Of a stretch of 64,000 bases of DNA, positions 17,319 to 25,939 are shown piece by piece. Numbering within the stretch: position 1 is the stretch's first letter; each line of letters opens with the position of its first letter. This DNA comes from Bog-532 sp963824545 (GTDB taxonomy: Bacteria > Actinomycetota > Actinomycetes > Streptosporangiales > Streptosporangiaceae): assembly GCA_963824545.1 (NCBI GenBank), contig CAWGPP010000033.1, positions 248,001-312,000 on the forward strand, written 5' to 3'. The notes beneath the pieces were generated by a model, which had not been told where the DNA came from, did no database searches, and was given only the letters and a program-made list of their open reading frames with translations. Both the position numbers and the translations under genes were made by a program.

Positions 17319-18092
17319 ATGCCGTGGATTGAACTCGAGGGTGCCGTCAACGTTCGCGACCTGGGTGGCCTGCCCACCTCAGACGGCGGGAAGACGGCCA
17401 CTGGCCGGCTGCTGCGCAGCGACAACCTGCAGGAACTGTCCGCCGCGGACGTGGCGCGGCTAGTGGACGGCATCGGCCTGACCACCGTCGTCGACCTGCG
17501 CAGCACGGCGGAGCGGCACGCTGAGGGCCCGGCGCCGCTGGACGCCGTGGCCAGCGTCGGGTACTGGCACCATCCGGTGCTGCCCGAGGCGGGAACGGCC
17601 ACCGACGCGGTCGCCGACGTCCTGCTGACCCGGGACGACACGGACCGGTCCCGGTTCCCGGGCGATCCGCGGGCCGGGCATTACCTGAGCTACCTGGAGG
17701 ACCGCCCGGACCAGGTGGTGGCCGCGCTGCGGACCATCGCCGGGTCTGAGGGCGCGGCGCTGGTGCACTGCGCGGCGGGCAAGGACCGGACCGGCGTGGT
17801 GGTGGCGCTGGCGCTCACCGCCGTCGGTGTCCGGGCGGACGCCGTGGTCGCGGATTACGCCGCCACCGGCGAGCGGACCGAAGCGGTGCTGGCCCGGCTG
17901 CGCCGCTCCCCCACGTACGCGAGCGACATCGACCGCAGGCCGACCTCGTCGCATCATCCGCGGCCGGAAACGATGACCGCGTTCCTTGGGCAGATGGACG
18001 CCCGGTACGGCGGGGTCACCGCCTGGCTCTACGGCCGCGGTTTCGGCGCGGCGGACCAGCGGCGACTGCACGCCAAGCTACGCGCAGCCTAG
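17319..18092 (+). CDS. Tyrosine-protein phosphatase (PtpB-like)
   Basis: A 257-residue tyrosine/dual-specificity-like phosphatase. It starts with the family opening IELEGAVNVRDLGGLPT, has the Asp-containing region around VDLRSTAERHAEGP, and the catalytic P-loop VHCAAGKDRTGVV with nucleophile Cys151 and the conserved Arg. Homologues act on phosphotyrosine and in some pathogens on phosphoinositides; the natural substrate here is unknown. ATG 17319 follows CCAGGATGAAG. A hairpin follows the stop. Confidence 0.9.
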   Translation: MPWIELEGAVNVRDLGGLPTSDGGKTATGRLLRSDNLQELSAADVARLVDGIGLTTVVDLRSTAERHAEGPAPLDAVASVGYWHHPVLPEAGTATDAVADVLLTRDDTDRSRFPGDPRAGHYLSYLEDRPDQVVAALRTIAGSEGAALVHCAAGKDRTGVVVALALTAVGVRADAVVADYAATGERTEAVLARLRRSPTYASDIDRRPTSSHHPRPETMTAFLGQMDARYGGVTAWLYGRGFGAADQRRLHAKLRAA

Positions 18093-18114
18093 CGCTCGCG
18101 CTCGCGACACCCGA

Positions 18115-18167
18115 CTTACGGGCAGACTTTTCGGCAGTATTTATTTGCCCAAAACTCTGCCCGTAAG
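18115..18167. terminator. Hairpin between convergent genes
   Basis: CTTACGGGCAGA (18115-18126) is a perfect complement of 18156-18167. Pairing extends inward for about 10 more positions with two mismatches. It sits between the phosphatase and the convergent oxidoreductase gene and could serve both. Confidence 0.65.
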
Positions 18168-18229
18168 CGGTGGCTCCCTGCGGACGGCATCCCGCCTGCT
18201 TCGCCTCGGCGGGCGGACCGGGCGGGCGT

Positions 18230-19204
18230 TCAGGGCAGCAGCGCCAGCTTGCCGGCGACCTGCCGCCGGGCCAGCCCGTTCAGCGCCTCGGCCGCGCGTT
18301 CCAGCGGGTACGTCACGGGGCCGACCGGATGCAGGGCGCCCGCCGCCACCCGGCCGAGCACGTCGGCGATCAGGGCCTGGTTGGCCGCCGGGTCCTGGCG
18401 GGACCAGGCCCCCCAGTCGACGCCCACGATCGAGCGGTTTTCCAGCAGCACGCGGTTGAGCGGCAGCCGGGGAATGGAGCCGCCGGTGAAGCCGACGACG
18501 AGGTAACGGCCGAAGGGCTGCAGGCTCCGCAGCGCGGGTTCGGCGAACGGGTCGCCGACCGGATCGATGACCAGGCCGGCGCCGGCGCCAGTGATCTCGC
18601 GGACCCGGGTCTTCAGGTCCTCGGTTTCGTAGTCGATCGCGACCTGCGCCCCGGCCTGCAGGGCCGCGGCCCGTTTAGCGGGGGTGGACGCGGCCGCGAT
18701 CACCCGGGCCCCGAGGGTCCGCGCCACATCGACGGCGGCCAGCCCGATCCCGCCTCCCGCGCCCAGGACGAGGACCCACTCTCCCGGCTGCACGGCCGTG
18801 CGCCGGGTCATCGCGAACAACATCGTCGCGTAGCTCTCCACCGCGGTCGCGGCCACCTCGAACGTCACGGCGTCCGGCAGCGGGACAACCGCGTCCGCGG
18901 GAAGCACCCAGTGGCTAGTGTACCCGCCCATGCCGAAGCTGCTGCCCACCACCCGGCGGCCGGCGGCCAGAGCGGGCACGCCCTCGCCCGTCGCTACCAC
19001 CTCACCCGCTCCCACGAGGCCGGGAGTGAACGGCAGGGGCGGCTTGAGCTGGTACATCCCGCCCGCGATGAGGCCGTCGACGAAGCTGACGCCCGCGGCG
19101 CGCACTTTGACCAGCACCTCGCCCGCGCCCGGGCGCGGATCGGGCGCTTCTTCCAGCCTCAGCCGGTCCGGCGGGCCGAACTCCTGGCAGACAATACGGC
19201 GCAT
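18230..19204 (-). CDS. Zinc-independent NADPH:quinone oxidoreductase (MDR family)
   Basis: A 324-residue medium-chain dehydrogenase. The N-terminal GroES-like domain opens with RIVCQEFGPPDRLRLEEAPD and contains VRAAGVSFVDGLIAGGMYQ. The nucleotide-binding domain has VLGAGGGIGLAAVDVA. Zinc-binding cysteines are absent, as in quinone oxidoreductases (Qor). ATG 19204 is preceded by GAGGAG with 8 bases spacing. Likely reduces quinones or enones with NADPH. Confidence 0.9.
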   Translation of the reverse strand: MRRIVCQEFGPPDRLRLEEAPDPRPGAGEVLVKVRAAGVSFVDGLIAGGMYQLKPPLPFTPGLVGAGEVVATGEGVPALAAGRRVVGSSFGMGGYTSHWVLPADAVVPLPDAVTFEVAATAVESYATMLFAMTRRTAVQPGEWVLVLGAGGGIGLAAVDVARTLGARVIAAASTPAKRAAALQAGAQVAIDYETEDLKTRVREITGAGAGLVIDPVGDPFAEPALRSLQPFGRYLVVGFTGGSIPRLPLNRVLLENRSIVGVDWGAWSRQDPAANQALIADVLGRVAAGALHPVGPVTYPLERAAEALNGLARRQVAGKLALLP

Positions 19205-19506
19205 CTGACCGTTCTCCTCGGGCCGGGGGCCGTGTCCTGTTCTCGCTCTCCCCGGGCCACGGTAGGCCGGTGGGCACCCGGGCGTAAGGGGCGCGCCCGG
19301 TTTTCCGGTGACATGCCGGCAGGCAGGCCAGCGGCACGAAGCCACTGACCCGCCTGCGTGATGGTCCGGGCGGCGCGGGATACCGCCCGGGGTTGGGGGG
19401 ACAGGCGGCGCGGGATACCGCCCGGGATGGGGATCAGGGCGATGGGGGGGAACCGCCCGATCCAAGCCGGGCGCGCTAGCCGCCCGCGGTGATCTGCTGG
19501 AGCAGA

Positions 19507-20331
19507 TCAGCAGCCGTCGTAGGGCGCCCAGTTGGACTGGCCGCCAGCCGCGATGGCGTTGTTGAACACCTGGTTCTGCTCGGCCACGGACGCGTTGCCG
19601 AAGCTCGAGGCCGAACCGCCATACGCGGCCCAGGTCGACGCGCTGAACTGGTACAGGCCGTAGTGGCCTGAGCCGTTCATGACCTGAGAGTTACCGCCCG
19701 ACTCACGGGCGATCACGCACTGCTGGAACGAACTGCCGCCCGAGTAGGTGGCAGCCGGCGCGGCATGCGCGACGGGAGCCTGCGCGACGGGAGCCTGCGC
19801 GACGGGAGCCTGTACAGGCGCCGTGCTGGTCTGCTGCACCGGGGCGGCCACCGGAGCCGCGGGCCCGGTCGCCAGGGGGGCGCCGGGGATCTGGCTGGGC
19901 TTGACCGGGACACGCAGACGCTGCCCGACCTGGATACTGTCCGCCCACCGGATCTGGTGCTTATTGGCCCAGAAGATCACGGGCCACGCGTCCGCTTGGT
20001 TGTAGTAACGCTTGGCGATCGAGCTGAGCGTGTCACCCGACCGGACGGTGTAGTGGGCCAGCAGGCCGGACTTATTCGTCTGCTTCGTCTGCCGCGCGGC
20101 CTTCTGGATGGCGGCCTTGTCGAGGGCGACCACCCGCTGCCCGTGCTGGGCCGGCTGGTACGCCGGGCTCGCGGCTGCGGTCCCGTGCGCGGTCGCCGCC
20201 ATGGCTGGCGCTCCCGCAAGCGCCTGTGCTGACAGGCAGGCCACCGCGGCGGCGCCGATGACCGTCGGGATGACGGCGCCGGGGAGGCGGTGGGTGAAGC
20301 GATTACCTGAGGGTTTTCCTGTGCGGACCAA
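19507..20331 (-). CDS. Secreted LysM / transglycosylase-like (Rpf-type) cell wall enzyme
   Basis: A 274-residue exported protein. After an N-terminal signal-like helix (AVIPTVIGAAAVACLSAQALAG) comes a LysM domain (YTVRSGDTLSSIAKRYYNQADAWPVIFWANK). A Pro/Ala/Val linker with VAQAP repeats follows, then a C-terminal lysozyme-like transglycosylase domain (CVIARESGGNSQVMN with catalytic Glu, then GHYGLYQFSASTWAAYGG). It should bind and cut peptidoglycan, as resuscitation-promoting factors do. I prefer TTG 20331 because GGAAGGAG lies directly upstream; ATG 20385 is the alternative. Confidence 0.85.
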   Translation of the reverse strand: MVRTGKPSGNRFTHRLPGAVIPTVIGAAAVACLSAQALAGAPAMAATAHGTAAASPAYQPAQHGQRVVALDKAAIQKAARQTKQTNKSGLLAHYTVRSGDTLSSIAKRYYNQADAWPVIFWANKHQIRWADSIQVGQRLRVPVKPSQIPGAPLATGPAAPVAAPVQQTSTAPVQAPVAQAPVAQAPVAHAAPAATYSGGSSFQQCVIARESGGNSQVMNGSGHYGLYQFSASTWAAYGGSASSFGNASVAEQNQVFNNAIAAGGQSNWAPYDGC

Positions 20332-20389
20332 AAGGCTCCTTCCCGCGTTGGGCACGCTCACTGGGGAAGGCTCCACGCGGTACATCTGA

Positions 20390-20790
20390 GGTGCGGGAGC
20401 ATTCGGAGCGCCTGACAGCGGCCGAGCATAAAAGGATGGATACAAATCCGTCAAAGGTGGGTAAAGGTTTCGCTGCCACTCGGCCTGGTGCCCCGGAGTG
20501 GGGCGCTCGGCATTTGCCCCGCGGTAATGCCGGACGCAAATGCTTGTCGCCCATTCGTTACAAAGAGTCACTTTGGCCGCAAGATCGCCTTGCTGACCTG
20601 GGTAGCTCGCCGACGCCCGCCCAGCCAGTTCCGGCCCTATTCGGACGCCCCCGCGGGCGGCGCAACCCGCCGCCCGGTCGGGTGGGAAACGCCCGAAACA
20701 GCACGAGCGGGGTGACGAAGCTCACTAATACGCACACATTCCCCGCTGGGAGTCCTGAGGCGTTTGTTAAAGCAGAGTCTTCGCCTCGCC
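20390..20790 (-). promoter_or_regulatory. Long structured leader upstream of the Rpf-type gene
   Basis: About 400 bases without a supported gene. Read on the minus strand it contains a strong hairpin (GGCGGCGGG..CCCGCCGCC type arms near 20655-20675) and further GC-rich inverted segments. In actinomycetes, Rpf-type genes are often preceded by a c-di-AMP (ydaO) riboswitch. I cannot match the consensus by eye, so this is a positional hypothesis only. Confidence 0.25.
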
Positions 20791-20829
20791 CACGCCGATG
20801 ACCCGGAACGGAGGCACGCGCGGGCGACC

Positions 20830-21375
20830 TCAGCGTCTTCCCGGACCGCCTACGCCGGGGTCGGTTTTCACGGTCTGGTAGAGAATGTGGTCTTGCCACT
20901 TTCCGGCAATCTTCAGGTACGCCGGTGCCAGCCCGAACCGAACGAAACCACAGCGCTCAAGTACCCGTTGGGACCGGATGTTGTGCACCAGCGTGGCCGC
21001 CTCAATACGGTGCAACCCCAGATCGCCGAAGGCCAGCCGGATAACGTCGCGCGCGGCCGCGGTGGCCAGGCCCCGGCCGTTGAATTCGGCGCCGAGCCAG
21101 TAACCGAGCGTGCCGCTCTGGAAGGCGCCACGCACGATGTCATTGAGATTGATCTGCCCGGCCACCTGACCGGACTCGTCACAGATGACGCACGGCAGGT
21201 GGGTTCCTTCGCCGTACCTGGCCATGGCGCGGGTCACGATCGCGCGCAGGCCGTCCGCTGTAAAGTAGTCGTCACCGCGGACAGGCTCCCACGGAGCGAG
21301 GAAATCCCGGTTGGCGCGGCGCAGTTCGGCCAGGGCCGGGACGTCGTCCATCGTGACGAGCCGAGTGACGCTCAC
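20830..21375 (-). CDS. RimJ/RimL-type GNAT acetyltransferase
   Basis: A 181-residue acetyltransferase resembling enzymes that acetylate ribosomal protein N-termini or antibiotics. Motifs in order are FLAPWEPVRGDDYF, IVRGAFQSGTLGYWLGAEFNGRG (acceptor face and acetyl-CoA loop), and the motif-B segment LHRIEAATLVHNIRSQRVLERCGF. The start is GTG at 21375. Substrate unknown. Confidence 0.9.
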   Translation of the reverse strand: MSVTRLVTMDDVPALAELRRANRDFLAPWEPVRGDDYFTADGLRAIVTRAMARYGEGTHLPCVICDESGQVAGQINLNDIVRGAFQSGTLGYWLGAEFNGRGLATAAARDVIRLAFGDLGLHRIEAATLVHNIRSQRVLERCGFVRFGLAPAYLKIAGKWQDHILYQTVKTDPGVGGPGRR

Positions 21376-21653
21376 CCGCCCATGCTTTCAGCCGGATCCC
21401 CGGCAGACATCACGTTTAACACACGTCTCGTCCGAGGGAGTCAGCGCGGCAGGGGACATTACGGGCGTTGTATGCCGGACCCGGACAAGGCAGAGTGGCC
21501 TCGTGCCCCGTCGCGGCATTCGTCCGGGCGCAGCGGCAGACGGCCGCTGAGCGAGACCGGGACGGTGCAGGCCGGGCCGCCGATGATGCCGGGCCCGCCC
21601 CACCCGATAGCCAGGGCACGGCCACGTCCATGAGCAGGGGAGAGCACGCCACG

Positions 21654-22853
21654 ATGGATCCCTCCACCGTTTCCCGCAGGCTGGCCAGGCTGGAGTATGA
21701 GTTCGTTCGCCTGCCGTTCGCCCTCTTCGACGACCTCCTGATCGCCCGTTACTGCGATCAGGATGCGATCATCCGCCTGGGATTCGAGCGTTTCCTGGGT
21801 TCAATGGACCTGTGTGCCGGGCGACTGCTGGACGACGAGGACCTCGCCCAGCGCGGCGAGGCCCTGCTCCGGGAGACCGGCTGCCCGGCGGCAGCCAATA
21901 GCTGGGAAACGGCCGATTCCGCCGAGACGGCCAATACCTGGAGGACAGCCGATTCTGCGGACACGGCTGATACCTGGAGGACAGCCGAAGCCGCGGCGAC
22001 AGCCGATACCTGGGAAACGGGCGGTCCTCCCGACACGACCGATTCCTCGGAGGCAGCCGATCTCCTGGAGGCGGCCGACTCCCTGGAGACGGCCGAACCC
22101 CTGGAGACGGCCGACTCCCTGGAGACGGCCGACTCCCTGGAGACGGCCGAACCCCTGGAGACGGCCGAACCCCTGGAGACGGCCGAACCCCTGGAGACGG
22201 CCGAACCCCTGGAGACGGCCGAACCCCTGGAGACGGCCGATACGTCAGAGACCGTCGAGCCTCTAGAGACGATCGATTCTCCGGAGACAGCCGATGCCTG
22301 GGAGACGGCCGATACGTCAGAGACCGTCGAGCCCCTGGAGACGATCGAGGACTTGGAAGCGGCCGATACCTCAGAGGCGGCCGAGTCTCTGGAGACGGCC
22401 GAGTCCCTAGCGACGGCCGATACGTCAGAGACGGTCGAGCCCCTAGAGGCGGCCGATATCCCGGCTCCCTCGGCAGTTTCGGCTTCACCGGCGGCCCCAG
22501 CTCCCCAGGCAGCCCCAGCTTCACCGACAGCCCCAGCTCCCCAGGCAGCCCCGGCTCCCCAGGAGGCACCGGCTCCCCCGGCTGCCACCGTCGACGTTAC
22601 GTTCACGCTGCCCGCGGACGTCCTGGCGGACACCGTGGCCCTGTGCGGAGACTTCAACGACTGGTCCGCCGGGGCCAGCATGCTGGAACGGGCCGGGGAT
22701 GGCTCATGGCAGGCCACCGTGGCGCTCGAACGGGGCCGCAGCTACCGCTACCGGTACCTGCTCGACGGCGAGCGCTGGGAAAACGCCTGGCACGCCGACC
22801 GTTATGTGCCCAACGCGCACGGCGGTTCCGACTCGGTGGTCGTCGTCGACTAA
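21654..22853 (+). CDS. CBM48/isoamylase-N-like protein with long tandem-repeat linker
   Basis: A 399-residue protein with three parts. Residues about 1-80 are a hydrophilic helical domain (MDPSTVSRRLARLEYEFVRL..) that I do not recognise. Residues about 80-275 are an acidic array of six-residue units related to LETAEP. Then come an Ala/Pro linker and a C-terminal CBM48/AMPK-type glycogen-binding domain (VTFTLPADVLADTVALCGDFNDW ... RYRYLLDGERWENAWHADRYVPN). No catalytic domain is present, so it may tether something to glycogen. ATG 21654 has GGGGAGA upstream; ATG 21630 does not. Confidence 0.8.
   Translation: MDPSTVSRRLARLEYEFVRLPFALFDDLLIARYCDQDAIIRLGFERFLGSMDLCAGRLLDDEDLAQRGEALLRETGCPAAANSWETADSAETANTWRTADSADTADTWRTAEAAATADTWETGGPPDTTDSSEAADLLEAADSLETAEPLETADSLETADSLETAEPLETAEPLETAEPLETAEPLETAEPLETADTSETVEPLETIDSPETADAWETADTSETVEPLETIEDLEAADTSEAAESLETAESLATADTSETVEPLEAADIPAPSAVSASPAAPAPQAAPASPTAPAPQAAPAPQEAPAPPAATVDVTFTLPADVLADTVALCGDFNDWSAGASMLERAGDGSWQATVALERGRSYRYRYLLDGERWENAWHADRYVPNAHGGSDSVVVVD
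21893..22480. repeat. 18-bp tandem repeat array in the CBM48 gene
   Basis: About 30 copies of an 18-base unit (consensus CTGGAGACGGCCGAACCC, with C/T and A/C variants), nearly identical around 22080-22240 and degenerate at both ends. The period is a multiple of three, so all frames stay open: the coding strand reads Glu/Thr/Ala-rich units, and the other frames give spurious long ORFs. Confidence 0.95.
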
Positions 22854-22874
22854 CCGGCGCCGCGCCGCCGGTTC

Positions 22875-23813
22875 CTAGGGGAGACTGGGCAGCGCGGGGA
22901 TCGTCTCGTCCGGGGTTCCATGGGCAGGGACAGGAGCAGGGGCGGCCGGTTTCGCGCCGGGGTTCAGGTCGCGGTTGATCACCCGGGCGATCGCCTGGAT
23001 GGTGGCGATCCCGTACGCCATGCTCGGGTTGTCCTGGGTCAGCACGACAATGCTGTAAGCCCCGCCCCGGCCGGTGAAGCAGCCGATGCTGTGGATCCGC
23101 CAGCCATGGGTCGCGCGGGGCAGCCAGCCATTCTTAACGTGCACGGTCAGGCTGGCGGGCGCACCGGCCGGGACGCCCCAGCGCTGGGACGGCGTGACGT
23201 GAGCCATCAGGCGCAGCGCGTAGCCGCGTGAGGCGGCGGTCAGCACCGGGTTCGGGTTTAGCAGGAGCTGCAGCAGGCGCATTTCGTCGTACGCGGTGAT
23301 CTGGGTCAGGCCCCAGTAACCTCCGGACCCTAGGACCGTATGCGTCATCTTGGCCAGGTTCAGGAAATGCTGCAGGTCATGCCGCCCCAGCTCGGCCCAC
23401 AGGGCGGAGGCGGCGTCGTTATCCGACCGGGTGATCATCGCGGTGGCCAGGTTGGCCTCGGTCCGGGTCAGGGACCTGCGCTGATCTTCCGCCTTGCGGA
23501 GCAGCGCGCCGAGAATGGTCACCTTGACCACGCTGGCGGAATCGAAATGCACCGTGCTGCTGAGCCAGCAGCCAAGCCCGAGGCCCGGGTCGTAGGCCGC
23601 GACCGCGACGGCGGAGGCGCGACCGCGCCGGGCGGCGCGGATGTCCGCGGTGAGCTTGGCCGCGAGCGCGGGATGGGAGGACGACCCGCACACCGCGGGG
23701 GCGACCGCCGCCGTACCGGCCGCGGCGCCGGCGACCGGGGTGAGGAACGGAACGGGCGCCGCGCCGATCAGGACCGCTGACACCACGTGGGCCAGCACAC
23801 GCCTAGGCTTCAT
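22875..23813 (-). CDS. Secreted class A beta-lactamase-like serine hydrolase
   Basis: A 312-residue exported protein: signal peptide at residues 1-30 (VVSAVLIGAAPVPFLTPVAGA), then a serine beta-lactamase/penicillin-recognising fold. The SxxK motif is Ser94-Val-Val-Lys97, the SDN motif is Ser130-Asp131-Asn132, and the KTG-like triad is KNG (HVKNGWLP), a change from the usual Thr. The Pro-rich C-terminal tail is unusual. It may be a beta-lactamase homologue or a DD-peptidase-like enzyme rather than a true resistance gene. Confidence 0.82.
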   Translation of the reverse strand: MKPRRVLAHVVSAVLIGAAPVPFLTPVAGAAAGTAAVAPAVCGSSSHPALAAKLTADIRAARRGRASAVAVAAYDPGLGLGCWLSSTVHFDSASVVKVTILGALLRKAEDQRRSLTRTEANLATAMITRSDNDAASALWAELGRHDLQHFLNLAKMTHTVLGSGGYWGLTQITAYDEMRLLQLLLNPNPVLTAASRGYALRLMAHVTPSQRWGVPAGAPASLTVHVKNGWLPRATHGWRIHSIGCFTGRGGAYSIVVLTQDNPSMAYGIATIQAIARVINRDLNPGAKPAAPAPVPAHGTPDETIPALPSLP

Positions 23814-23898
23814 TGCCGCTCTTCCTGGGGTTTACCGACGGCCGGGGATGATCATTAAATACCGGCTGAGGCCCGCCTGCGCGGGCATGAGGAGAATC

Positions 23899-24087
23899 AT
23901 GAAGATCAGCGGATCGGTGGCCCTGGTCACCGGGGCCAACCAGGGGCCCGGCCGGGCCTACGCCCGGCTGGAGGTGTTCGCCGACGACCGGTCCCAGTTC
24001 GTCAAGGCCTCGCTGTCCCGCGACCACGCGCTGATCTACCCGCCTATTCAGCAATTCTGGGACGCCGCGGTCAGCGGGACCCCGTAG
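23899..24087 (+). pseudogene. Internally deleted short-chain dehydrogenase
   Basis: A 62-codon frame with a good ribosome binding site (GAGGAG) starts MKISGSVALVTGANQGPGRAYA, the first strand and glycine-rich loop of an SDR enzyme. It then jumps straight into sequence that looks like an SDR C-terminus (EVFADDRSQFVKASLSRD, then IQQFWDAAVSG). Roughly 170 middle residues including the Ser-Tyr-Lys catalytic site are missing, although the frame is kept. Non-functional as a dehydrogenase. Confidence 0.7.
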
Positions 24088-24289
24088 CCGGGCAGTTCCC
24101 GGCCGCCAGGGGTTAACCTAACCGGCGACCGGTCCAATCTCACGTAGAGTAATTATTTCGTTACCAAAAGTGCTATGGCCATGGCTGACGGGCCTGCGCG
24201 CGAAGCGGCGGGCCGGCGAAACGCGGGGCGGGAGGCGCGTGACAGGCTGGGAGCGGCCACCGTGACCGCCGACCGCATCGGAGGCAACT

Positions 24290-24856
24290 ATGACCCGTCC
24301 GGCCACACCGAGCCGCCTGCCGGCCGGGGCGACGCCCGAGGGCGACGGAATTCTCGTAGGGACCGGCCCGGTCCGGATCGACGCCTACATCGACTTCCTG
24401 TGCACGTATTGCCGGCAATTCGAGCTTTCCTCGGCGGAAGCGCTGGCCGGGCTCGTGGCCGCCGGGCAGGCCAGCATCGCGTACCATCCGATGACCATCC
24501 TCGACGAGGCCTCCACCACGAACTACTCGACCCGCGCGTCGGCGGCCTCGGCGTGCGCCGCCGACCAGGGCCGCTTCCCCGAATACGCGCACGTGCTCTT
24601 CAGACGCCAACCGCCCGAAGGTGGCCCCGGGCTGAGCGACGCCGAACTTGCCGCCCTCGGCAAGGAGGCCGGACTCACAGAGACGTTCGGTAACTGCCTC
24701 GCCGAGGGGCCGTATCTGGGCTGGCCGGCGTACGTGACCGAGCGCGCCGTGGCGGCCGGGGTCAGCGGCACGCCGACCGTCCTCGTTGCGGGTGAGGACA
24801 CGGATCCCACCGGGGAAGCCATCACCGCTGCCGTGGCCCGGGCGGCGGCCACGTAG
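24290..24856 (+). CDS. DsbA-like thioredoxin-fold protein
   Basis: A 188-residue thioredoxin-fold protein of the DsbA/thioredoxin_4 type. The active site is Cys38-Thr-Tyr-Cys41 (FLCTYCRQFE), and the cis-Pro loop is GVSGTPTVLVAGED. No signal peptide or membrane anchor is visible, unlike many secreted relatives, so it may act in the cytoplasm or the true start may lie upstream. Expected role is dithiol-disulfide exchange. Confidence 0.85.
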   Translation: MTRPATPSRLPAGATPEGDGILVGTGPVRIDAYIDFLCTYCRQFELSSAEALAGLVAAGQASIAYHPMTILDEASTTNYSTRASAASACAADQGRFPEYAHVLFRRQPPEGGPGLSDAELAALGKEAGLTETFGNCLAEGPYLGWPAYVTERAVAAGVSGTPTVLVAGEDTDPTGEAITAAVARAAAT

Positions 24857-24907
24857 CCGGGTGGCCTGGCCCGGATTACCGCGCTGGAGGATGTTAGCCT
24901 GCGGCTC

Positions 24908-25831
24908 ATGTCCCTTTTGCCATGGCCGTTGCGCCCGTATCAGGAGTGGCAGGCGACCTGCGACACGCTGCACGCGCACACCCAGGTCCTCGGGAAGCTG
25001 GCGGTGAAACTCGCGCCGCCCGAGCCACAGCTGCAGCACACGGCACTGCGCCTGACGGCGCGTGGGTGGGAGACGCTGCCGCTGCCGGCCCCGGATGGTT
25101 CCGGGTCGCTGGTGGCCGCGCTGGACCTGCGTACCCACGAGGCGGTGGTTGAGCACAGTGACGGCCAAGCCGAACGGATCTCATTGAGGCCGAACCGCGC
25201 GGTCGGGGATGTCACCGGTGATCTGCTGACCGCGGTCCGCCGGCTGGGCGGGTACGTGGCGATCGACCCGACGCCGCAGGAGGTCGGGTGGACCGTCCCG
25301 CTAGACCAGGATCATGACCACGCGCACTACGACCCCGAAGAGGTGGCCGAGTACTTCGCCGCCGCGACGCAGGCCGCGCTGATCCTGGCCGCCTACCGGG
25401 CGCCGTTCCGTGGGCGGTCGACGCCGGTCAACGCCTGGTGGGGATCGTTCGACCTGGCGGTGAGCCTGTTTTCTGGGCTTCCGGCCCAGCCGCCCTCCGA
25501 CGACTTCATCATGCGCAACGCGATGGACGCCCAGGAGGTGGCCGTCGGCTGGTGGCCGGGCGACGCCCGGCACGGGCAGGCGGCGTTCTACGCCTACGCG
25601 CATCCCGCCGTTGAGGGCTTCGATCGCGCCGCCCTGGGCCCGGACGGCACGCACTGGGACAGTGCCCTGGGTGAGTACGTACTGGCCTGGGATGACGTCC
25701 GGTCCGCCGCGGACCCGCGGGCGGCAGGCGTGGAGTTTGCGCGTTCGGCGTTCCGGCACGCGTGTGAGGTCTGCGGGTGGGACACGACACTGGCCGCGAC
25801 CGCGGACGGCAACCCGCCGCCGGTGAAGTAA
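24908..25831 (+). CDS. DUF5996 family protein
   Basis: A 307-residue protein opening LPWPLRPYQEWQATCDTLHAHTQVLGKL, as in DUF5996 proteins. Trp- and His-rich segments (GWWPGDARHGQAAFYAYAHP, YDPEEVAEYFAAATQAA) are characteristic of that family. Function is unknown. No signal peptide. It is the last gene of the core-like segment; accessory DNA follows. Confidence 0.85.
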   Translation: MSLLPWPLRPYQEWQATCDTLHAHTQVLGKLAVKLAPPEPQLQHTALRLTARGWETLPLPAPDGSGSLVAALDLRTHEAVVEHSDGQAERISLRPNRAVGDVTGDLLTAVRRLGGYVAIDPTPQEVGWTVPLDQDHDHAHYDPEEVAEYFAAATQAALILAAYRAPFRGRSTPVNAWWGSFDLAVSLFSGLPAQPPSDDFIMRNAMDAQEVAVGWWPGDARHGQAAFYAYAHPAVEGFDRAALGPDGTHWDSALGEYVLAWDDVRSAADPRAAGVEFARSAFRHACEVCGWDTTLAATADGNPPPVK

Positions 25832-25871
25832 CGCTGGCTGGGCCGCCGCCCGGCGGTCAGTTCTTGCCCGG

Positions 25872-25939
25872 CGTAGCGATCTCGCTGGGGTAGCGATCTC
25901 GCTGGGGTAGCGATCTCGCTGGGGTAGCGATCTCGCTGG
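25872..25939. repeat. Four tandem copies of a 17-bp unit
   Basis: GGTAGCGATCTCGCTGG repeats four times (the first copy has one change), starting about 40 bases after the DUF5996 stop. Each unit contains an imperfect dyad (AGCGA-TC-TCGCT), so the array could form four small hairpins. Confidence 0.95.

Noticed and set aside
20391..20801. A 136-codon plus-strand frame
   Set aside because: It lies in the leader of the Rpf-type gene; sequence is low-complexity Arg/Pro-rich without motifs.
21758..22717. Long open frames on both strands through the CBM48 gene (Ser/Arg-rich minus frames, Trp-Arg-Pro plus frame)
   Set aside because: They are produced by the 18-bp repeat, whose period keeps all frames open; only the LETAEP frame joins a real domain.
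22875..23813. Calling the serine hydrolase a resistance beta-lactamase
   Set aside because: SxxK and SDN are present, but KNG replaces KTG, no class A Glu166 motif was clear, and the Pro-rich tail is atypical, so only the fold-level call is supported.
25872..25939. CRISPR array
   Set aside because: The units are directly tandem, with no spacers, and there are no cas genes in the window.
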